From Ruania alba (GTDB lineage Bacteria > Actinomycetota > Actinomycetes > Actinomycetales > Beutenbergiaceae), in assembly GCF_900105765.1 (NCBI RefSeq), contig NZ_FNTX01000002.1:2480001-2544000 (forward strand): a stretch of 64,000 nt of DNA. Reading direction: 5' to 3'. Positions 59,238 through 64,000 of this stretch are shown piece by piece. Each line of letters starts with the position of its first letter. The first letter of the stretch is position 1. Position numbers and translations under genes: made by a program. The notes under the pieces are model-generated. The model ran no database searches. It was not told the origin of the DNA and saw nothing but the letters and a program-made list of their open reading frames with translations.

Positions 59238-60365
59238 ATGACCACAACAACGCACCCCCGCTCCGGCGCCACCCACGACGGCGTCCCGCACTACCCCGTG
59301 CACCGGAACCTCTCCCCGTGCCCTGCTGAGCAACGCCAGCAGGTGCTCGATGCACCGAGATTCGGCACCCGGTTCACCGACCACATGGCGCGCGCCCGGT
59401 GGACACCGGACACCGGGTGGGCCGACCGCCGGGTGGAGGCGTACGGCCCGTTGCGGCTGGACCCTGCGGCCGCCGTGTTGCACTACGGCCAGGAGATCTT
59501 TGAAGGCTTGAAGGTCTACCGGCACGGGGACGGTTCGGTGTGGGCATTCCGGCCGGCGCTGAATGCCGCACGGTTCGCCGCCAGTGCCCGCCGGCTCGCC
59601 CTGCCGGAGCTCGACACGGACGACTTCTTGGCGTCGATCGCCGCGTTGGTGAACGCGGACGTGGACTGGGTTCCGACCCTTCCTGGCTCCAGCCTGTACC
59701 TGCGGCCGTTCATGATCGCCTCCGAGGCTTTCCTCGGGGTGCGCCCCGCCGCCCAGGTCGACTACCTGGTGATCGCTTCCCCGGCGGCCTCGTACTTCGG
59801 CGGTGGTTTCGAGCCTGTCTCCATCTGGGTGGCCGACGGCCAGCACCGGGCGGGACCGGGCGGTACGGGCGCGGCCAAGTGCGGCGGCAACTACGCCGCC
59901 AGCCTGCTCCCGCAGCAGCAGGCCGCCGAGCATGGATGCGACCAGGTGTGCTTCCTGGATGCCGCCACGAACACCCTGCTGGAGGAGATCGGCAGCATGA
60001 ACGTGCTGGTGGTCACCGACGACGGCACCGTGCACACGCCGGAGCTGTCCGGGACCATTCTGTCCGGGGTGACCAGGCGTTCGGTCCTGGACTTGTTGCG
60101 TGAGCAGGGCCGCACCGTCTCCGAGCGGCCGATCCCGCTGGCCGAGGTGCGGGAGGGACTGCGCGAGGGCACCGTGACCGAGGTGTTCGCCTGCGGCACG
60201 GCGGCGGTGATCACCCCGATCGGACGATTGGCCGGTGCCGGGTTCGACCTGACGGTCGGTGATGGTTCACCAGGCCCGATCACCAGTGCGCTGCATGCGA
60301 CGCTCACCGGGATCCAGTACGGTACGTCGGCGGACGTGCACGGCTGGATGCGCCGGCTGGTGTGA
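59238..60365 (+). CDS. ilvE: branched-chain amino acid aminotransferase (copy 1)
   Basis: A 375-residue fold-type IV PLP enzyme exchanging amino groups between glutamate and the branched-chain keto acids. It carries HYGQEIFEGLKVYRHGDGSV, YLRPFMIASEAFLGVRP and the catalytic lysine in GTGAAKCGGNYAASLLPQQQ. ATG 59238 is preferred; GTG 59226 is also open. A second copy follows 82 bases after the stop. Downstream of leuB, so the leucine and BCAA steps are grouped. Confidence 0.94.
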   Translation: MTTTTHPRSGATHDGVPHYPVHRNLSPCPAEQRQQVLDAPRFGTRFTDHMARARWTPDTGWADRRVEAYGPLRLDPAAAVLHYGQEIFEGLKVYRHGDGSVWAFRPALNAARFAASARRLALPELDTDDFLASIAALVNADVDWVPTLPGSSLYLRPFMIASEAFLGVRPAAQVDYLVIASPAASYFGGGFEPVSIWVADGQHRAGPGGTGAAKCGGNYAASLLPQQQAAEHGCDQVCFLDAATNTLLEEIGSMNVLVVTDDGTVHTPELSGTILSGVTRRSVLDLLREQGRTVSERPIPLAEVREGLREGTVTEVFACGTAAVITPIGRLAGAGFDLTVGDGSPGPITSALHATLTGIQYGTSADVHGWMRRLV

Positions 60366-60447
60366 GCAGGATCCGGTCCGTCCGTGCGCGTGCGGCGTGC
60401 CCGGGGCGGTACCGTCAGGGGAGACATCACGGTATGAGGGACATCAC

Positions 60448-61560
60448 ATGAGCAGCGATCTATCCAGTCCGTCGGGCGCTCCGACGTTCACGGTCCGCCC
60501 GTCCGCGCACCCGCGATCGCTGGCGGAGCGCGAGCAGGCGTTGACCGACCTGGCATTCGGCACTGTCTTCACCGATCACATGGTGCGGGCCACCTGGACG
60601 GCCGAGAACGGATGGCACGACGAGCGCGTCGTGGCGTATGAACCGATCAGCCTGGACCCGGCGGCGGCGGTGCTGCACTACGCCCAGGAGATCTTCGAGG
60701 GGTTGAAGGCCTACCGGCACGCCGACGGTTCCGTGTGGGCGTTCCGCCCGGACGCCAATGCGAGCCGGTTCGCCGCGAGCGCGCACCGGCTCGCTCTGCC
60801 GGAGCTGCCCGCCGAGCACTTCCTCGGCTCGATCGAGGCGCTGGTGAGTACGGACATGGAGTGGGTGCCGGACTCGTCCGGATCCTCGCTCTACCTGCGG
60901 CCGTTCATGTTCGCCTCCGAGCCGTTCCTCGGCGTCCGCCCGTCCAAGCAGGTCGACTACCTGCTGATCGCGTCCCCCTCCGGGCCGTACTTCACGTCCG
61001 GCTTCCAACCGGTGTCGATCTGGGTGGCCGAGGACTACCACCGGGCGGGACCCGGGGGTACGGGCGCGGCCAAGTGCGGTGGCAACTACGCCGCCAGCCT
61101 GCTCCCGCAGCAGCAGGCCGCCGAGCACGGATGCGCACAGGTGTGTTTCCTCGACGCGGCGACCAACACGTATCTCGAAGAACTCGGCGGGATGAACGTC
61201 TTCCTCGTGACCGATGACGGCGCCGTGCACACTCCCGAGCTGAGCGGCACGATCCTGGAGGGCGTCACCCGCCGATCGATTCTGCAGTTGCTGCGCGACG
61301 ACGGTCGCGAGGTGCACGAGCGGCCGATCACCCTGGCCGAGATCAAGGAGCAGGTGGACTCGGGGCGGATCACTGAGATCTTCGCCTGTGGCACGGCTGC
61401 TGTGGTCACCCCGGTCGGCCATCTCAAGGGCACCGACTTTGATCTCACGGTGGCAGACGGTGAGTCAGGTGCGATCACGCAGTGGCTGTACCAGCATCTC
61501 ACCGACCTGCAGTACGGGCGGGCGCCCGATCCGCACGGGTGGATGCGCCGCCTTGCTTAG
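60448..61560 (+). CDS. ilvE: branched-chain amino acid aminotransferase (copy 2)
   Basis: A 370-residue paralogue of the preceding gene, with the same landmarks: HYAQEIFEGLKAYRHADGSV, SLYLRPFMFASEPFLGVRP and GTGAAKCGGNYAASLLPQQQ. The two differ mainly in the first ~60 residues and the last third. It may have another substrate preference (aromatic or D-amino acids are known for relatives) or simply add dosage. Both copies keep the catalytic lysine and neighbouring residues. Confidence 0.93.
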   Translation: MSSDLSSPSGAPTFTVRPSAHPRSLAEREQALTDLAFGTVFTDHMVRATWTAENGWHDERVVAYEPISLDPAAAVLHYAQEIFEGLKAYRHADGSVWAFRPDANASRFAASAHRLALPELPAEHFLGSIEALVSTDMEWVPDSSGSSLYLRPFMFASEPFLGVRPSKQVDYLLIASPSGPYFTSGFQPVSIWVAEDYHRAGPGGTGAAKCGGNYAASLLPQQQAAEHGCAQVCFLDAATNTYLEELGGMNVFLVTDDGAVHTPELSGTILEGVTRRSILQLLRDDGREVHERPITLAEIKEQVDSGRITEIFACGTAAVVTPVGHLKGTDFDLTVADGESGAITQWLYQHLTDLQYGRAPDPHGWMRRLA

Positions 61561-61607
61561 ATGGCGGCACCCGTGCCGTGGGCCACGCTTCTGACGCCGA
61601 CATGCAT

Positions 61608-61642
61608 CGCTCACTATGAGCGAATATCGCTCATAGTGAGCG
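61608..61642. promoter_or_regulatory. two palindromic operators of the DeoR/LacI hybrid regulator
   Basis: CGCTCA-N3-TGAGCG occurs twice in tandem (61608-61622 and 61628-61642), centres 20 bases apart, so both sites face the same side of the helix. A TACAGT -10-like box follows at 61653-61658. Related half-sites recur before the lyase gene at 63014-63058. Autoregulation by the next gene is the natural reading. Confidence 0.75.
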
Positions 61643-61710
61643 CATATGTGTGTACAGTAGGGTGACCGTTGTCGAGGAGCAACAGCGTAGACGGGGAGGG
61701 TGCGGCTGAC

Positions 61711-62856
61711 GTGGCACTCACCGGCGATGCCCCCCGCGGTTCCGGAACACAGTTGTCGGACCGGCAGCGGGACGTGCTCGCTCTCGTCGAGCGGCGGGGC
61801 ACCATCAGGGTCTCCGATCTGGCGCACGAGCTCGGTATCTCCTCAGCAACGGCCCGGCGAGACGTCACCGTACTGGCGGTCGCTCAGCTCGTTCAGCGCA
61901 CTCACGGTGGGGCGCGTGTGCTCGAGCCTCAGCAGTCGCTGCGCCACGTCGAATCCCTCCGGCCCGGCGACGCCGGGGCGATCGGAATGCTTGTCCCGTC
62001 GCTCGAGTTCTACTGGCCCGACGTCGCTCGAGGCGCAGAAGCGGCCGCTCGCGAACGCGGATTCAGCATCATGCTCCGTGAGTCCGAGTATCGGGCCGTC
62101 GACGAGCTGGGCGATGTTGACCGTCTCATCGCAGCCGGAGCGCGCGGCCTGCTACTCGCGCCGACGCTGGACGGTTCCACTGGGGAGCGAATGCTCGCCT
62201 GGCTCGCCCGATCGCCCGTACCCATCGTTCTGCTCGAACGTGACGCCGCTGCGAGTGAGCTGCACGAGGGTATCGACACCGTCGTCACCGATCACACCCA
62301 TGGCGTCCAGAAGGCCGCACGACATCTCGCTGATCGTGGGCACCGGAAGGTCGGCGTCGCGCTCTCACAGAACTCGCCGCACACCTCCGCGATCCGTCGC
62401 GCCTGGGTCGGTGCGTGCGAACGGCTCGGCCTCACACTGCCCGCCGTGGACGCGACCGTGCCCCCACGGACCGATCCCGATTACCACACAGTCATCGACC
62501 AGGTTCTCGACGCCACTCGTGCCAGCGGCACCTCCGCTCTGCTCGTCCATTCCGATATCGATGCGATCCAGCTGGTTCAGCATGCCGACGACCGCGGTGT
62601 CGCCATCCCCGGCGATCTGAGCGTGGTGTCCTATGACGACCAGGTCGCCGCCATGAACCACCCGGCACTCACCGCGATCCGTCCGCCTCGCGAGGCCATC
62701 GGACGCACGGCGTTCGAGCTGCTGGCCGCGCGTCTCGCGGACACCGAGAGGCCGGCGCATCGCGTCGCCATCGGCCCGGCGCTCTCTGTCCGCGAGACCA
62801 GCGGACCCGCGCCCACCTCTGCTGAAACAGATCAGCCCATCCCGTCACACGAATAG
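61711..62856 (+). CDS. transcriptional regulator with DeoR-type HTH and LacI-type sensor
   Basis: A 381-residue hybrid. Residues about 15-70 form a DeoR-type winged helix (LSDRQRDVLALVERRGTIRV, ELGISSATARRDVTVL, LVQRTHGGARV). The rest is a periplasmic-binding-protein-like effector domain (IGMLVPSLEFYWPDVARGAE, VVTDHTHGVQKAARHLADRG, VSYDDQVAAMNHPALTAI). Such hybrids usually respond to sugars. GTG 61711 has a GGGAGGG box about 11 bases upstream; a TTG at 61669 is also open. It is preceded by paired palindromes and followed by a lyase gene with similar half-sites. Confidence 0.85.
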   Translation: MALTGDAPRGSGTQLSDRQRDVLALVERRGTIRVSDLAHELGISSATARRDVTVLAVAQLVQRTHGGARVLEPQQSLRHVESLRPGDAGAIGMLVPSLEFYWPDVARGAEAAARERGFSIMLRESEYRAVDELGDVDRLIAAGARGLLLAPTLDGSTGERMLAWLARSPVPIVLLERDAAASELHEGIDTVVTDHTHGVQKAARHLADRGHRKVGVALSQNSPHTSAIRRAWVGACERLGLTLPAVDATVPPRTDPDYHTVIDQVLDATRASGTSALLVHSDIDAIQLVQHADDRGVAIPGDLSVVSYDDQVAAMNHPALTAIRPPREAIGRTAFELLAARLADTERPAHRVAIGPALSVRETSGPAPTSAETDQPIPSHE

Positions 62857-62984
62857 CTGAAGGCCCCGCCAGGCATCTGACGGATCCGCGATTCCGGCCG
62901 TCGGGGACCACATCGGGCAGGTCCCGCGTTCGCATGACCTGAGACGCCACCCGATTCCGCGCGTCGGTGGAGCGCGTCGATCCC

Positions 62985-63058
62985 TTGACAGGTGATCGAC
63001 GCGTGCCCTATTTTGCTCATATAAGAGCGAACGGGCCCAATTGATCGACTTTCGCTCA
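62985..63058 (+). promoter_or_regulatory. promoter and operator half-sites upstream of the lyase gene
   Basis: Within the 353-base gene-free stretch 62857-63209, TTGACA (62985-62990) and TATTTT (63009-63014) are 18 bases apart. TGCTCATATAAGAGCG at 63014-63029 and CGCTCATA at 63053-63060 resemble the CGCTCA/TGAGCG sites before the regulator gene. Binding there would block transcription start. Nothing else was recognised in the gap. Confidence 0.6.
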
Positions 63059-63209
63059 TATCGGACTCGAGGAGGAGTGGGACAGGGGGTCCCGGAGGCC
63101 GTGTGGGTGGAACTTTGTGGTTGTGATGCGTCGGCGGATGTGGATGCCGGTCGGCGCCGGGTCCCAGTTTGTTCGCATGATCGCCACGCTCAACGAGGAG
63201 GAACGTTCC

Positions 63210-64000
63210 ATGACGTCACGCGATATCTCCAGGCGCAGCGTGCTTGCGCTCGCTGGAGCGGCGGCGGCCCTGTCAGGTGGCCTCGGCCACGTCAGAGCAT
63301 TCGCCGATACGGGAAGCATCGTCGACCGGCTTCAACCGGCACACCCGCGACTCTGGCTCGGGCCGGGAGGATTCGCTTCTATTCAAGCATCGATCGACTC
63401 CGATCCTCGAGCGGCCGACTGGTATGAGAATCTCGTCGGACTGGGCCAGCGAATTCTCAACCAATCGCCCAAGAATACGACCCAGATTCAAACCTTCTCT
63501 CGATCAGCCGGCGGGTGCGCAACAGCGTCTTCCGCATGTCGTTGCTGCATGGCTGACCGGAGAGGACCGCTATGCAGAGCGGGGTATAGCGGAACTAGAA
63601 GCCGTGGCCAACTTCCCCGACTGGTCTGACACCTTCCTGAGTACTGCTGAATTGGCTCATGCCTGTGCGATGGGATATGACTGGCTGTATCATCGCCTCT
63701 CCCATGACCAGCGAGATCTGATTCGTGGTGCGATCGTTGAGCTGGGGCTCAAGCAAGGGCTGGTGGAGTATCGCGACTCGGACCGGCACGGCAACAGCCC
63801 GCCATGGTCAACGGTGACGGGCAACTGGAACTTCGTGGGCAATGCCGGCATGGCTGCGGGGGCTCTGGCGATCGGCGACGAGGAACCTGAGGTGGCCGAA
63901 GAGGTCCTGCGTAGCAGTCTCGACTCTGTGGCCATTGCCGCTGCTGAGTTCGCTCCCGATGGGGCCTGGCCGGAAGGGATGGGCTATTGGGATACACCAT
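63210..64000 (+). pseudogene. heparinase II/III-like exported polysaccharide lyase, two apparent frameshifts, cut by window end
   Basis: Begins at ATG 63210 behind GAGGAGG with a twin-arginine-type signal (SRRSVLALAGAAAALSGG). The next region reads HPRLWLGPGGFASIQASI. At 63473 the frame must shift to continue as EYDPDSNLLSISRRVRNSVF, and at about 63553 again to continue as LTGEDRYAERGIAELEAVAN. The later frame runs open to the end with AHACAMGYDWLYHRLS and TGNWNFVGNAGMAAGAL, typical of heparinase II/III or alginate-lyase-like enzymes. Each shift is explained by one missing base. Either a true pseudogene or sequencing error. The regulator with matching operator half-sites upstream probably controls it. 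Confidence 0.7.

Overview
The window is high-GC DNA of an actinobacterium. Neighbouring genes overlap by 4 bases, GTG starts are common, and many genes are probably leaderless (a TAnnnT-like box 5-8 bases before the start codon). Further pointers are a mycobacterial-type second dihydroxyacid dehydratase, a DinB-type protein, a DUF4097 operon and several Lrp/ROK/AraC regulators. Gene content suggests a free-living, saccharolytic member of the Micrococcales, perhaps near Ruania or Beutenbergia; that placement is inference. No tRNA, rRNA, CRISPR array, insertion sequence or prophage was seen.

Layout. 93-2662: four minus-strand genes (two small membrane proteins, a Bcr/CflA drug exporter, an acetyltransferase). 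2711-5608: NAD-dependent DNA ligase LigA, whose first ~230 codons are AT-rich and look grafted on. 5678-10234: a small exported protein, a conserved hypothetical, a trypsin-like protease overlapping a 75-residue partner, a PLP enzyme and a metallophosphoesterase. 10235-15497: a complete oligopeptide ABC transporter, divergent from an Lrp/AsnC regulator. 16624-20139: a ROK repressor with a clear operator, divergent from a sugar dehydrogenase/isomerase pair. 20260-25144: cobalamin genes, namely an adenosyltransferase and, behind a B12 riboswitch, an anchored surface protein plus a full ECF transporter. 25197-26162: a CtaG-like protein of lower GC. 26398-28639: pxpABC (5-oxoprolinase). 28830-29696: a striking Gly/Gln/Tyr tandem-repeat protein. 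29794-38618: a sugar ABC transporter, a cellulase-like hydrolase and a 1129-residue DUF5107/TPR protein, facing an AraC regulator. 40175-43573: gatCAB. 45545-47066: a ribbon-helix-helix protein, a 53-residue protein and a DUF4097 protein, behind a dense operator array.

47800-61560 is a branched-chain amino acid locus with two tandem, dissimilar ilvD genes, attenuator-controlled ilvBNC, leuB, and two tandem ilvE copies that share a 79-base block with only two differences. 61608-64000 holds a DeoR/LacI hybrid regulator with paired palindromic operators and the start of a heparinase-like exported lyase, which carries two apparent single-base deletions.

The observations most worth a second look are the mosaic ligA, the FET-like low-complexity repeat protein, the operator-studded RHH/53-residue/DUF4097 operon, the ilvB attenuator, the ilvD and ilvE tandem pairs, and the regulator/lyase operator set.
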